A DNA stretch of 64,000 nucleotides from an uncultured Oscillospiraceae bacterium (GCA_947629795.1 CANRFC010000009.1:1-64000), one strand, 5' to 3'. Counted from the first letter of the stretch, positions 36,166 to 45,686 are shown. Notes: generated by a model from the sequence alone, not told the origin. Numbers and translations: made by a program.

Positions 36166-37116
36166 ATGGCGAAATACATCGGCAAGCGTCTTCTGCGCTC
36201 CCTGCTGACGCTGCTTATCATCATCACCATCGTCTTCTCTCTCCTGCGGCTGATGCCCATCGAAGGCTACTTCCAGAACTACGAGAAGATGACCACCACC
36301 CAGATCCAGGTGGGCCTGCAGCAGCTGGGGCTCAAGGACCCGCTGCCCGTGCAGATGCTCCACTTCTGGCAAGGGGTAGCCCGGGGCAACTGGGGGGAGT
36401 CCCACAAGTACCGGGTGGGCGTGGACGTGATGACCATCATCGCCGGGAAGATGCCCCTGTCCCTGGCCCTGGGCATGGCGGCCCTGGGCATCGCCCTGCT
36501 CCTGGGCCTGCCCCTGGGCATCCTCATGGCCCGCTCGGCCAGCTCCAAGTGGAAGATCCTGGACCGCTTCGGCACCGTATTCGTGGTCATCATCCAGGCC
36601 ATCCCCTCGGCCATCTACCATCTGCTCATCCAGTTCTACGGCAGCCAGCTCCCCGGCTTTGAGATGTTCTTCTCCGCCGGGAAGCCCATCACCTGGCTTT
36701 TGCCCATCTTCTCCCTGTCCCTGGGCAACATCGCCTACTATGCCATGTGGCTGCGGCGGTACATGGTGGACGAGTCCAACAAGGACTATGTGAAGCTGGC
36801 CCGGGCCAAGGGGGTCCCCTCGGCCCAGATCTCCCGGCGGCACGTGTTCCGCAACGCCTTCGTGCCCCTGGCGCAGTTCATCCCCACCTCGGTGATCCTC
36901 ACCCTCATGGGCTCCCTCTACGTGGAGAGCCTCTATTCCATCCCCGGCATGGGCGGGCTGCTGGTCCAGGCCATCCAGCTCCAGGACAACACCCTGGTCC
37001 AGGCCCTGGTGCTCATCTACGCCGCCATCTCCATCCTGGGACTGCTGGTGGGCGACATCCTCATGGCCCTTCTCGATCCCCGGATCACCCTGGGCAAGAA
37101 AGAAGGTGGGCGGTAA
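36166..37116 (+). CDS. oppB: Oligopeptide ABC transporter, permease (OppB-like)
   Basis: A protein of about 316 residues with about six membrane helices. It has the N-terminal DppB signature (IGKRLLRSLLTLLIIITIVF) and the EAA loop (YVKLARAKGVPSAQISRRHV). It forms the channel with OppC. AAAGGAGG sits 8 bases before the ATG at 36166; upstream in-frame codons lack a site. The stop overlaps the oppC start (TAATG). Confidence 0.94.
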   Translation: MAKYIGKRLLRSLLTLLIIITIVFSLLRLMPIEGYFQNYEKMTTTQIQVGLQQLGLKDPLPVQMLHFWQGVARGNWGESHKYRVGVDVMTIIAGKMPLSLALGMAALGIALLLGLPLGILMARSASSKWKILDRFGTVFVVIIQAIPSAIYHLLIQFYGSQLPGFEMFFSAGKPITWLLPIFSLSLGNIAYYAMWLRRYMVDESNKDYVKLARAKGVPSAQISRRHVFRNAFVPLAQFIPTSVILTLMGSLYVESLYSIPGMGGLLVQAIQLQDNTLVQALVLIYAAISILGLLVGDILMALLDPRITLGKKEGGR

Positions 37117-38189
37117 TGGCCGTGTTCCGTTTGAAGGACAGCAAGACCCAGAAGCTGGCGGACAGTCTGGAAAGCCAGGTCAGGCGGGAATTCACCGAGG
37201 AGGAGCTGTTCCAGTTCGCCCCCTACGACCCCGACGCCGGAGAGCGGGGGGGCTACTCGGGCTACTCCTACTGGCGCTCCACCCTCCGGGCCTTCCGGAA
37301 AAACAAGGTATCCATGTTCTTTTTGTGGGTCATCGTCATCATGCTCCTGTTCACCTTCGTGGAGCCGCTGCTTCCCTATGACAAGGAGCCCAACACCATC
37401 TACCACTCCGAGCAGGTGGTGCTGGACCTGTTCACCCGCCAGCCCAAGGTGGACGCGGAGGGCAACGTGGTGGTGAAGACCGACCTGGCCAAGGACATCA
37501 AGCCCTGTAAGGAGTTCTGGTTCGGCACCAACGTCATCGGCCAGGACCTGTGGAGCCAGATCTGGCAGGGCACCCGGAACAGCCTGTTCATCGGCTTCGC
37601 CGTGGCCTGCGTGGACGCCCTGCTGGGCATCCTGGTGGGGGTGCTGTGGGGCTATGTGCGCAAACTGGACTTCTTCTTCACCGAGCTCTACAACGTCTTT
37701 GACAACGTGCCCCAGACCCTGGTGGCCATCATCATCTCCTACATCCTCCGTCCCGGCATCAGCACCATGATCTTCGCCATGTGTCTCACCTCCTGGCTCT
37801 CCACCGCCCGGTTCGTGCGCAACCAGGTGGTGATCATCCGGGACCGGGACTACAACCTGGCCTCCCGGTGCCTGGGCACCTCCACCTGGCGGATCATCCG
37901 CAAGAACCTGCTGCCCTACCTGGTGAGCATCATCACCATGCGCATGGCCCTGGCCATCCCGGCGGCCATCAACAACGAGGTCTTCCTCACCTACATCTCC
38001 CTGGGCGTGCCCCTGGAGACTCCCACCCTGGGCACTCTGGTGGAGGCCGGCCGGAAGGTGATGAGCGAGGCGGCTCTGCGCTATCAGCTCTTCATCCCGG
38101 TGATCATCCTGGCCACCATCACCATCTCCTTCTACATCATCGGCAACTCCTTCGCCGACGCCGCCGACCCCAAGAACCATGTAAACTAA
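37116..38189 (+). CDS. oppC: Oligopeptide ABC transporter, permease (OppC-like)
   Basis: A 357-residue protein with an N-terminal cytoplasmic segment, a first membrane helix (MFFLWVIVIMLLFTFV), a periplasm-side loop (FWFGTNVIGQDLWSQIWQGT) typical of OppC, and five further helices. The EAA loop reads ARFVRNQVVIIRDRDYNLAS. Start and oppB stop overlap by one base. The stop codon is at the edge of an AT-rich palindrome (38189-38210). Confidence 0.94.
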   Translation: MAVFRLKDSKTQKLADSLESQVRREFTEEELFQFAPYDPDAGERGGYSGYSYWRSTLRAFRKNKVSMFFLWVIVIMLLFTFVEPLLPYDKEPNTIYHSEQVVLDLFTRQPKVDAEGNVVVKTDLAKDIKPCKEFWFGTNVIGQDLWSQIWQGTRNSLFIGFAVACVDALLGILVGVLWGYVRKLDFFFTELYNVFDNVPQTLVAIIISYILRPGISTMIFAMCLTSWLSTARFVRNQVVIIRDRDYNLASRCLGTSTWRIIRKNLLPYLVSIITMRMALAIPAAINNEVFLTYISLGVPLETPTLGTLVEAGRKVMSEAALRYQLFIPVIILATITISFYIIGNSFADAADPKNHVN

Positions 38190-38210
38190 CTTTCTTTTGA
38201 AAAAGAAAGT
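38189..38210. repeat. AT-rich palindrome after oppC
   Basis: ACTTTCTTTT-GA-AAAAGAAAGT is a perfect inverted repeat in an otherwise GC-rich operon. The stretch to about 38240 is also AT-rich. It resembles in composition the palindrome at 55964. Confidence 0.6.
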
Positions 38211-38281
38211 CAGCAAAGAAAACTTCCATATGCTCCGCACCTCCCATATAAGTGGTGCTTTCCAAAAGGAGGTCCCGCCCC

Positions 38282-39331
38282 ATGCCTCATGAAAATGATA
38301 TCATTCTCTCCTTCCAGGACCTGGACATCCGCTTTACCCTCCGGGGACAGGTGCTCAAGGCCATCCGGGGGGTCTCTTTGGACGTGTACCGGGGGGAGTC
38401 CCTGGCCATCGTGGGGGAGTCCGGCTCGGGCAAGAGCGTGTTCACCAAGTCGGCCATGGGCCTGCTGGACGCCAACGGCACCATCGCCGGGGGCCACATC
38501 TGGTACGAGGGCAAGGACCTGGCCGCCTTCACCACCGAGAAGGAGTGGCTGACCATCCGGGGCAAGGAGATCGCCATGGTCATGCAGGACCCCATGACCT
38601 CCCTCAACCCCCTGAAGACCGTGGGGGACCAGATCGAAGAGGCGGTGGTCCTCCACCAGGGTCTGCGGGGAGAGGCGGCCAAACAGGCCGCCCTGGAGGC
38701 CCTGGCCGCCGTGGGCATCGACGATGTGGAGCGGCGGTATAAGCAGTACCCCCATGAGTTCTCCGGCGGCATGCGCCAGCGGGTGGTCATCGCCATCGCC
38801 GTGGCCTGCCGGCCCAAGGTACTCATCTGCGACGAGCCCACCACCGCCCTGGACGTGACCATCCAGGCCCAGATCCTGGACCTCATCAAGCAGCTCCAGA
38901 GGAAGCTGGAGCTGACCACCATCTACATCACCCACGATCTGGGTGTGGTGGCCAATGTGGCCGACCGCATCGCGGTGATGTACGCCGGGGATATCATCGA
39001 GGTGGGAAAGTGCGAGGAGGTCTTCTACGACCCCAAGCACCCCTACACCTGGGCCTTGCTGTCCTCCCTGCCCCAGTTGGGGGTGAAGGGCCAGGAGCTC
39101 TACTCCATCAAGGGCACGCCCCCCAACCTTTTCTACGAGGTCCACGGGGACGCCTTCGCCCCCCGGAACCCCCAGGCGCTGAACATCGACTTCGTAGAGC
39201 GGCCCCCCTTCTTTGACGTGAGCCCCACCCACAAGGCCCGGACCTGGCTGCTGGACCCCAGGGCCCCCAAGGTGGAGCCCCCCGAGCACATCCGCCATCT
39301 CCGGGAACAGGGAGGGAAGAGCTATGCCTGA
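38282..39331 (+). CDS. oppD: Oligopeptide ABC transporter, ATPase (OppD-like)
   Basis: A 349-residue ATPase. Walker A is GESGSGKS, signature FSGGMRQR, Walker [13 protein letters not shown] and H-loop ITHDL. The C-terminal oligo_HPY domain typical of OppD/DppD contains [15 protein letters not shown]. It pairs with OppF. AAGGAGG precedes the ATG at 38282, and its end overlaps the oppF start by 8 bases. Confidence 0.94.
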   Translation: MPHENDIILSFQDLDIRFTLRGQVLKAIRGVSLDVYRGESLAIVGESGSGKSVFTKSAMGLLDANGTIAGGHIWYEGKDLAAFTTEKEWLTIRGKEIAMVMQDPMTSLNPLKTVGDQIEEAVVLHQGLRGEAAKQAALEALAAVGIDDVERRYKQYPHEFSGGMRQRVVIAIAVACRPKVLICDEPTTALDVTIQAQILDLIKQLQRKLELTTIYITHDLGVVANVADRIAVMYAGDIIEVGKCEEVFYDPKHPYTWALLSSLPQLGVKGQELYSIKGTPPNLFYEVHGDAFAPRNPQALNIDFVERPPFFDVSPTHKARTWLLDPRAPKVEPPEHIRHLREQGGKSYA

Positions 39332-40265
39332 GACACGGGAAAAGCTGCTGGAGGTCAGGGACCTGAAGGTCACCTTCGGCAACCGCCGCCACCCCTTCAC
39401 GGCGGTGGACGGGGTCTCCTTTGACATCTACAAGGGGGAGACCTTCGGCCTGGTGGGAGAGTCCGGCTCGGGCAAGACCACCATCGGCCGGGCCATCATC
39501 CGGGTCAACCCGGTCTCGGGAGGCCAGGTCATCTACAAGGGCCAGGTCATCTCGGGAAAGGTCAGCCGGGAGCTGGACCGTCAGGTCATCCACGACATCC
39601 AGATGATCTTCCAGGACCCCATGGCCTCCCTCAACGAGCGGGCCAAGGTGGACTACATCGTCTCCGAGGGGCTCTACGCCCTCCACGCCGGCCTGCCCGA
39701 GGAAGAGCGCCGGGAGAAGGTGGCCGCCGCCCTGGAGAGCGTGGGGCTGCTCCCCGAGTTCGCCTCCCGCTTCCCCCACGAGTTCTCCGGCGGCCAGCGC
39801 CAGCGCATCGGCATCGCCCGGGCCCTGGTGATGGAACCGGAGTTCATCATCGCCGACGAGCCCATCTCCGCCCTGGATGTGTCCATCCGGGCCCAGGTGC
39901 TCAACCTCATGTCCGCCCTCCAGAAGGACCGGGGGCTGACCTATCTCTTCATCGCCCACGACCTGTCGGTGGTCCGGTTCATCTCCGACCGTATCGGGGT
40001 CATCTACAAGGGCAAGCTCATGGAGCTCTCCGGCAGCGAGAAGCTCTTCGCCCATCCCCTCCACCCCTACACCCGCTCCCTCCTCTCCGCCATCCCCATG
40101 CCCGACCCCATCGGAGAGCGGAACAAGAAGCTGTTGGTCTACGACCCCTCCGTCCACCAATACAGTGAGACGGACCCGCCCCTCTGGGAGGAGCTGGAAC
40201 CCGGCCACTTCGTCCGGGGCTCACGGCGGGAGCTGGACCAGTACCGGAAGGTGCTGGGGCAATAA
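39324..40265 (+). CDS. oppF: Oligopeptide ABC transporter, ATPase (OppF-like)
   Basis: A 313-residue ATPase with Walker [10 protein letters not shown], signature FSGGQRQR, Walker [15 protein letters not shown] and H-loop IAHDL. An oligo_HPY region follows ([16 protein letters not shown]). It forms the nucleotide-binding heterodimer with OppD. A GGAGGGAAGAG site lies within the oppD end. Two REP-like palindromes separate it from the next gene. Confidence 0.94.
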   Translation: MPETREKLLEVRDLKVTFGNRRHPFTAVDGVSFDIYKGETFGLVGESGSGKTTIGRAIIRVNPVSGGQVIYKGQVISGKVSRELDRQVIHDIQMIFQDPMASLNERAKVDYIVSEGLYALHAGLPEEERREKVAAALESVGLLPEFASRFPHEFSGGQRQRIGIARALVMEPEFIIADEPISALDVSIRAQVLNLMSALQKDRGLTYLFIAHDLSVVRFISDRIGVIYKGKLMELSGSEKLFAHPLHPYTRSLLSAIPMPDPIGERNKKLLVYDPSVHQYSETDPPLWEELEPGHFVRGSRRELDQYRKVLGQ

Positions 40266-40293
40266 GTCTTTCGTCCGTTGGCAAAGATCGCAG

Positions 40294-40315
40294 GGGCGGC
40301 TGTCCCCAGCCGCCC
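40294..40315. repeat. REP-like palindrome, copy 2
   Basis: GGGCGGCTG-TCCC-CAGCCGCCC, a 9-bp stem with a 4-base loop, in the gap between oppF and the LD-carboxypeptidase gene. Confidence 0.65.
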
Positions 40316-40337
40316 GCCAAACATAGTACCACACGGC

Positions 40338-40359
40338 GGGCCGATGAGGACATCGGCCC
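40338..40359. repeat. REP-like palindrome, copy 3
   Basis: GGGCCGATG-AGGA-CATCGGCCC, with the same layout as copies 1, 2 and 4, only 22 bases after copy 2. Confidence 0.65.
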
Positions 40360-40388
40360 TTGCCAGTTCTCTTTGGAATCGAGGTTTT

Positions 40389-41306
40389 ATGATGCTGACT
40401 CCCCAATCTCTCTTCCCCGGGGCCAAGGTGGCCCTGCTGTGCGCCTCCTCCGCCGTGCCGGAGGAACGTCTGGAACCCGCCGTGGCCGCCGTCAGGACCC
40501 TGGGCCTGGAGCCTGTGGTCTACCCCTCCTGCTATTACGCCAACCGCCACGGTTACTTTGCCGCCGATGACGGACAGCGGGCCAAGGAGCTCCAGGACGC
40601 CTTCGCCGACCCGGACATCAAGGGCATCCTGTGCATCCGGGGGGGCTACGGCGCCGGACGGCTGCTGCCTCTGCTGAACTGGCGGGAAATCGCCCGCCAC
40701 CCCAAGCTCCTGTGCGGGTACTCCGACGTCACCGCCCTCCACATCGCCCTTAACCAGCTCTGCCGGCTGGTGACCTACCAGACCCCCATGCCCTCCACCG
40801 AGTACTATAAGCCGGTGGACGAGTTCACCATGACCTACCTCCGCCGCGCCCTCTTCGGGGCCCTCACCGGACCCATGCCCATGGGCCAGGGGGTGGAGAC
40901 TCTCCAGGGCGGCAAGGCCAAGGGGCCCCTGTGCGGCGGCAATCTCTCCCTGGTCCGGGACAGCCTGGGCACCCCCTGGGAGATCGACACCCGGGGGAAG
41001 ATCCTCTTCCTGGAGGACGTGGACGAGAAGACCTACCGCCTGGACGACATGCTCACCCAGCTCCGCAACGCCGGGAAGTTTGAGGACTGCGCCGGCGTCC
41101 TGCTGGGCTACTGGACCGACTGCGTCCCGGAGCGCCCGGAGCGGACCCTGACCATTGACGAGATCGTCCGGGAGGTGGTCCTTCCCGCCGGGGTGCCGGT
41201 GCTCTCGGGGTTGGCCTGCGGCCACTCTCTGCCCACCATGTCCTTGCCCCTGGGGGCCACCGCCGTGCTGGACGCCGACAAGCAGACCCTGGAGGTGCTC
41301 CCGTGA
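40389..41306 (+). CDS. ykfA: LD-carboxypeptidase (peptidase family S66)
   Basis: About 305 residues of a cytosolic serine peptidase that removes the terminal D-Ala from murein tetrapeptides (mDAP-D-Ala bond). The family pattern is seen: N-terminal GAKVALLCASS, IRGGYGAGRLL, the nucleophile Ser in CGYSDVTALH, the Glu in LFLEDVDEKTYRLDDML and the His in GLACGHSLPTM. The ATG at 40389 follows CGAGG; a second ATG is adjacent. The end overlaps the NlpC/P60 gene (GTGA). Confidence 0.92.
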   Translation: MMLTPQSLFPGAKVALLCASSAVPEERLEPAVAAVRTLGLEPVVYPSCYYANRHGYFAADDGQRAKELQDAFADPDIKGILCIRGGYGAGRLLPLLNWREIARHPKLLCGYSDVTALHIALNQLCRLVTYQTPMPSTEYYKPVDEFTMTYLRRALFGALTGPMPMGQGVETLQGGKAKGPLCGGNLSLVRDSLGTPWEIDTRGKILFLEDVDEKTYRLDDMLTQLRNAGKFEDCAGVLLGYWTDCVPERPERTLTIDEIVREVVLPAGVPVLSGLACGHSLPTMSLPLGATAVLDADKQTLEVLP

Positions 41307-42145
41307 AGGCCGTGGTGAATTCCCCCATCTGCCCCCTGATGAGCCAGCCCCGGAGCAACTGCGAGCTGGCCGACGAGGCCCTCTACGGCATGGTGGTGGA
41401 GGTGCTGGAGCAGACCACCCCGGGCTATTGGAAGGTCCGCACCCACTACCGCTACGAGGGGTACGCCCCGGTGGCCTGCCTGGCCATCGGCGATGAGACC
41501 GCGGAGGAATGGGCCGCCCTGCCCAAAAAAGTGGTCCTCCACAAGAGCTTTTGCGACGTGATGGCCGCCCCCAAGGTCCAGTCCTGGCCCTTCATCACCC
41601 TGCCTTTGGGCGCGGTGGTGGCGGTGACCGAGGCCCCCGAGGCGGGCCCGGAGACCGGGGAGCCCACCGGCTGGCAGGCAGTCACTTTGGTGGACGGCAG
41701 CGAGGGCTACGTCCGCGCAAGCTGGCTGGACACCTACTACGATTCTCCCATCGACCTGCCCGAGAAAGCGCTGCGGCAGCGGCTGGTGGATACCGCTATG
41801 CTCTATGCCCGCACCCAGTACCGCTGGGGGGGCAAGACCCCTCTGGGCATCGACTGCTCGGGACTGGTGAGCATGAGCTACCTTCTCAACGGCATCGTCA
41901 TCTGGCGGGACGCCTCCATCAAGGAGGGGTTCCCCCTGCGGGAGATCCCCCGCGGGTCGATGAAACCCGGCGACCTGCTCTTCTTCCCCGGCCACGTGGC
42001 CATGTATATCGGGGACGGCAGGTACATCCACTCCACCGGCAAGGCCGGGTCCGACGGGGTGTGCTTCAACTCCCTGGACCCCACCGATGACCTCTATCGG
42101 GAGGACCTGGACAAGAAGATGACAGCGGTGGGAACGTATTTCTGA
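41303..42145 (+). CDS. ykfC: SH3-NlpC/P60 endopeptidase (gamma-D-Glu-diamino acid endopeptidase, YkfC-like)
   Basis: A 280-residue protein with no signal peptide, hence cytosolic. Residues 1 to about 145 form two bacterial SH3-like domains (CPLMSQPRSNCELADEALYG and YYDS-ending second unit). The NlpC/P60 domain has the catalytic Cys185 (YRWGGKTPLGIDCSGLVS), His231 (GHVAMYIG) and His243 (YIHSTG). This matches B. subtilis YkfC, which cuts L-Ala-D-Glu/mDAP. With the epimerase and LD-carboxypeptidase it completes a murein tripeptide dismantling set. It starts at a GTG coupled to the preceding stop. Confidence 0.93.
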   Translation: MKAVVNSPICPLMSQPRSNCELADEALYGMVVEVLEQTTPGYWKVRTHYRYEGYAPVACLAIGDETAEEWAALPKKVVLHKSFCDVMAAPKVQSWPFITLPLGAVVAVTEAPEAGPETGEPTGWQAVTLVDGSEGYVRASWLDTYYDSPIDLPEKALRQRLVDTAMLYARTQYRWGGKTPLGIDCSGLVSMSYLLNGIVIWRDASIKEGFPLREIPRGSMKPGDLLFFPGHVAMYIGDGRYIHSTGKAGSDGVCFNSLDPTDDLYREDLDKKMTAVGTYF

Positions 42146-42152
42146 GGTACAG

Positions 42153-42191
42153 AAAGAGCGCCCCGGCGGCAGTGCCGCCGGGGCGCTCTTT
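42153..42191. terminator. Terminator of the murein-peptide operon
   Basis: AAAGAGCGCCCCGGCGGC and its complement form an 18-bp perfect stem with an AGT loop, A-rich and T-rich at its two ends. It lies between convergent genes and likely serves both. Confidence 0.92.
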
Positions 42192-42207
42192 GCGCTGTTT
42201 TCCCTGT

Positions 42208-43374
42208 TCAGTCAGCATCGGTGTAGGGCTTATCGGTCTCGAGGAACACGCCCTTGGCGTTCCAGCCCACGTTGAACCCCAGGGCCCGGCCCAGGTCACG
42301 GAGCTTGTAGTAGGTGGACTGGCCGCCGTTGTCGTCGGTGAGGACGAAGGCCTGGAGGTCCGCAGCCGCTCCGTTGACATTGGTGACGGCGGAATTCTTC
42401 TGATAGGCCCGGTCCCCGGAGTAGGGGGTCTTGCCCTCCTGGCCGTTCCGGGTGGTGTAGGGCTTCCCGGTCTCGATGTTCACCGCGCCGTTCCAGCCCA
42501 CGTTGAACTGGGCCTTGGTGCCGTCCAGGGCGGCGGCCAGGTCCCGGACCTTCACGTAGTTGGTGAGGTTCCCCGCCTCGTTTTTCAGGGCGTACATCTG
42601 GAAGGTGACCGCCTTCCCGTCGATGTTCACCGACTGGGTGGAAGCATAGGCAGTGTTGGCGGGGCCCTGGTAAGCGTTCAGGGCGGTCACCATGGCGGCG
42701 GCGTCGGCAAAGCCGGAGACCTCAGCATCTGTATAACACTTAGCCCCACAGAGGGGCGCATCCTCCCTTATCCAGGTTTTTCTCCACTGGGAATAGACCG
42801 CATCGGAGACTGTCTTCCCGTCAACTCTGCAAGGAACATTTTCTATCCCACCCATATCCGAACCCTTGGTGGCTTTATCCATGGCAATAAGCCCATTTTC
42901 ATAGGGATATACCACAGCGCTCGCCGACATGTCGGCGCTGGTGTCCAGAAGGATGCGGTCGTCGTAAATCCTGATTCCACAATAGTCGTCATACTGATAG
43001 TCATCATATTCACTAATATACGGATTTTGAGCCAGGACCAACTTGCCACTCTGGAACTGCCACAGACTGCACGTCATCACATCGCACAAGTCGAATTCTT
43101 CTATTACACCCAGCCAGATCAGAGCCGGCATCCCGCTGCCCGTATCCACCAGGGCCGCATACCCCCGAGGAGTCGTCCCGCTATATGCATCCCTTCTCAG
43201 TTTGTTGTTTTCCTGTTGGAGAAGTTCAGCATAGGTCCGGGCCTGCTGGACGGTCATTTTGCACTGGCTCTGGTCGCCGTAGTACCCCGGCAGTTCTCCG
43301 GCGGCCAAGGTCGTGGGCAGCAAGGCTGCCGTCAGGGTCAGGGTCATGAGCAGGGCCAAAAGTCTCTGTTTCAT
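42208..43374 (-). CDS. Secreted protein with two copper-amine-oxidase-N-like repeats
   Basis: A 388-residue exported protein. The signal peptide is residues 1 to about 25 (MKQRLLALLMTLTLTAALLP, then an AxA site). The C-terminal 150 residues hold two similar modules, each with a (V/L)RDLAAAL-like helix and FNVGWN followed by ET(G/D)KPYT. This is the pattern of the copper amine oxidase N-terminal/stalk domain common on Clostridial surface proteins. The region from about residue 30 to 215 matches no family that I recognise and is encoded by visibly less GC-rich DNA. Role unknown; probably surface associated. The ATG at 43374 follows GGGGAAAACAGG. Confidence 0.75.
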   Translation of the reverse strand: MKQRLLALLMTLTLTAALLPTTLAAGELPGYYGDQSQCKMTVQQARTYAELLQQENNKLRRDAYSGTTPRGYAALVDTGSGMPALIWLGVIEEFDLCDVMTCSLWQFQSGKLVLAQNPYISEYDDYQYDDYCGIRIYDDRILLDTSADMSASAVVYPYENGLIAMDKATKGSDMGGIENVPCRVDGKTVSDAVYSQWRKTWIREDAPLCGAKCYTDAEVSGFADAAAMVTALNAYQGPANTAYASTQSVNIDGKAVTFQMYALKNEAGNLTNYVKVRDLAAALDGTKAQFNVGWNGAVNIETGKPYTTRNGQEGKTPYSGDRAYQKNSAVTNVNGAAADLQAFVLTDDNGGQSTYYKLRDLGRALGFNVGWNAKGVFLETDKPYTDAD

Positions 43375-43446
43375 CCTGTTTTCCCCTCTCAATTTGGTTT
43401 GAATCCGGAAGAAATTCCCTCTCAGTCTATCTTATTTCTACCGATT

Positions 43447-43490
43447 TTGCAAGAAAAATGTGGCAGACCCGGCCGGGCTTGCCACATTTC
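43447..43490 (-). terminator. Terminator of recG
   Basis: On the minus strand AAATGTGGCA and TGCCACATTT pair around a GC-rich loop, followed by TTCTTGC. It ends recG transcripts 36 bases after the stop. Confidence 0.75.
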
Positions 43491-43525
43491 CGCTCGGGCG
43501 CGCAGCTTGGGGCCTTTGCGCCGGT

Positions 43526-45580
43526 TCAGTTGAAGATATCCCCATCCTCGGCGAAGAGGCGGCGGATCTTTTCCTTGAGGGGGCGGTTCTCCGGCTTTTC
43601 CAGGCCGGGGTCGGCGTCCAGGACCTCGCCGGCGGCCTGCTGGGCCTCCTTCAGAAGGCGGGTGTCCCCGGCAAAGTCGGCGGCCTTCAGAGTGGGCAGG
43701 CCGTGCTGCCGGGCCCCGAAGAAATCGCCGGGTCCCCGGAGCTCCAGGTCCTTTTCGGCGATCTTGAAGCCGTCTGTGGTGGAGCAGAAGTACTTCATCC
43801 GCTCCCGGGTCTCGGGGGCGCGGTTGGAGCTGACCAGTACGCAGGTGGACTGCCATTTCCCCCGGCCCACCCGGCCCCGGAGCTGGTGGAGCTGGGAAAG
43901 GCCGAAGCGGTCGGCGTTCTCGATGATCATCAGGGTGGCGTTGGGCACGTCCACCCCCACCTCCACCACGGTGGTGGACACCAGCACGTCCAGCGTCCCG
44001 CCGGAGAAGGCGCTCATCACCGCCTCCTTCTCCCCGCTTTTCAGCTTGCCGTGGACAAAGCCCACCCGCAGGTCGGGGAAGACCCGCTCCTGCAGGTCCT
44101 TGGCGTAGGCGGTGACCGCCTTCAGGTCCATCCCCTCCCCCTCCTCCACGGCGGGACAGATGATGTAAACCTGGCGGCCCTCCATCACGTGCTTGCGGAC
44201 AAAGCCGTACATCCGCTGCCGCTTGTCCTCCCCCACCAGGTAGGTCTCCACCGGGGTGCGGCCGGGGGGCAGCTCGTCCAGGACGGTGACGTCCAGATCG
44301 CCGTAGATGAGCAGAGCCAGGGTCCGGGGAATGGGGGTGGCCGACATGACCAGCACGTGGGGCGGGATCTCCGCCTTGGCCGAGAGGGCCGAACGCTGGC
44401 CCACCCCGAAGCGGTGCTGCTCGTCGGTGATGACCAGGCCCAGGTCCTGATAGGCCACCCCCGCCGACAGGAGGGCGTGGGTGCCCACCGCCAGGTCGAT
44501 CTCTCCCCGGGCCAGGGCCTGGTGGACCGCCTTCTTCTCGCTGGGCTTCAGGCTCCCCACCAGGAGCCCCACCCGGATCCCTGCCGGCTCCAGGAGGGCG
44601 GACAGGGTCTCGTAGTGCTGGCGGGCCAGGATCTCGGTGGGGGCCATCATGGCGCACTGGACGCCCCCCTCGTGGGCCAGCCAGGCCCCGAAGGCGGCCA
44701 CCGCCGTCTTGCCCGAGCCCACGTCCCCCTGGACCAGCCGGTTCATGGGCCGGCCCGAGGTGAGGTCGGCGGCGATCTCCTCCATGGCCCGCCGCTGGGC
44801 CCCGGTGGGGGAAAAGGGCAGCAGCTTCAGGAAGTCTCCCGGCTCCCTTTGGGGGAATCGCCGGCCCTCCACCGCCCCCCGGCGCTTGCGCAGGAAGGCC
44901 ATGCCGCAGGAGAGGATGAACAGCTCCTCAAAGGCCAGCCGCCGCCGGGCCAGCTCCAGAGCCTCCCAGTCCTTGGGAAAGTGGATGTTCTGAATGGCGT
45001 ACTCCTCCGAGGCCAGAGTGTAACTCTGCCGGAGGCCGGGAGGGAGCTCATCGGGGAAGAGCCCGGCGCACTCCTCCACACACCGCAGGACCATGCCGGC
45101 CAGGCGGTTGTTGGAGATGCCCGCCGTCAGGGGGTAGACCGGCATGATGCGCCCGGTGAACCGGGCCTTTCCCTCCGGCTCGAAGACCGGGTTGGTGAGC
45201 TTTTTCTGATTGCCGAAGCGCTCCACCCGGCCGTAGAAGATATAGCTCTCTCCCCGCCGCAGGCTCTCCCGGACGTAGTCCTGGTTGAAGAAGGTGACTT
45301 CGGCCTGGGCGGCGCCGTCCACGATGCGGCACTTGGTGAGGCTCAGCCCCTTGCGGATGTAGGAGGTCCGGGGCGTCTCGGCCACCATAGCCAGAACACA
45401 GCAGGGCTCCTCGGGGGTCTCGGCCAGGGAGTAGATCTGGCTGCGGTCCTCGTGATCCCGGGGGTACCAGCGCAGCAGGTCCCCCACGTTCTCCAGCCCC
45501 AGCCTGGCCAGGGCCTTGGCCTTCACCGGCCCGATGCCGGGAAAGGTCTGAAGGGATGTGCTCAGATCCACTTGCCTCAC
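43526..45580 (-). CDS. recG: ATP-dependent DNA helicase RecG
   Basis: A 684-residue SF2 helicase that remodels stalled forks and Holliday junctions. An N-terminal wedge/OB domain is followed by motif I GDVGSGKTAVA, motif II DEQHRFG, motif III MSATPIPRTL and the C-terminal helicase domain with QLRGRVGRG. Length and motif order are normal. It starts just beyond the phage-like cluster and reads in the same direction; a terminator (45640-45686) separates them. Confidence 0.95.
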   Translation of the reverse strand: MRQVDLSTSLQTFPGIGPVKAKALARLGLENVGDLLRWYPRDHEDRSQIYSLAETPEEPCCVLAMVAETPRTSYIRKGLSLTKCRIVDGAAQAEVTFFNQDYVRESLRRGESYIFYGRVERFGNQKKLTNPVFEPEGKARFTGRIMPVYPLTAGISNNRLAGMVLRCVEECAGLFPDELPPGLRQSYTLASEEYAIQNIHFPKDWEALELARRRLAFEELFILSCGMAFLRKRRGAVEGRRFPQREPGDFLKLLPFSPTGAQRRAMEEIAADLTSGRPMNRLVQGDVGSGKTAVAAFGAWLAHEGGVQCAMMAPTEILARQHYETLSALLEPAGIRVGLLVGSLKPSEKKAVHQALARGEIDLAVGTHALLSAGVAYQDLGLVITDEQHRFGVGQRSALSAKAEIPPHVLVMSATPIPRTLALLIYGDLDVTVLDELPPGRTPVETYLVGEDKRQRMYGFVRKHVMEGRQVYIICPAVEEGEGMDLKAVTAYAKDLQERVFPDLRVGFVHGKLKSGEKEAVMSAFSGGTLDVLVSTTVVEVGVDVPNATLMIIENADRFGLSQLHQLRGRVGRGKWQSTCVLVSSNRAPETRERMKYFCSTTDGFKIAEKDLELRGPGDFFGARQHGLPTLKAADFAGDTRLLKEAQQAAGEVLDADPGLEKPENRPLKEKIRRLFAEDGDIFN

Positions 45581-45637
45581 CTCCCGCTCCCTTCTGTTTT
45601 CACAGATTGTACCACATTTTTTCCCACTTCACAACGT

Positions 45638-45686
45638 GAAAAAAGGCAAAAAGGGACCCCTCCGGGCTCTGCCCGGAGGGGTCCCA
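45638..45686 (-). terminator. Terminator at the end of the phage-like operon
   Basis: On the minus strand GGGACCCCTCCGGGC and GCCCGGAGGGGTCCC form a 15-bp stem followed by TTTTTGCCTTTTTTC. This marks the operon end right after the last baseplate gene. Confidence 0.9.
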
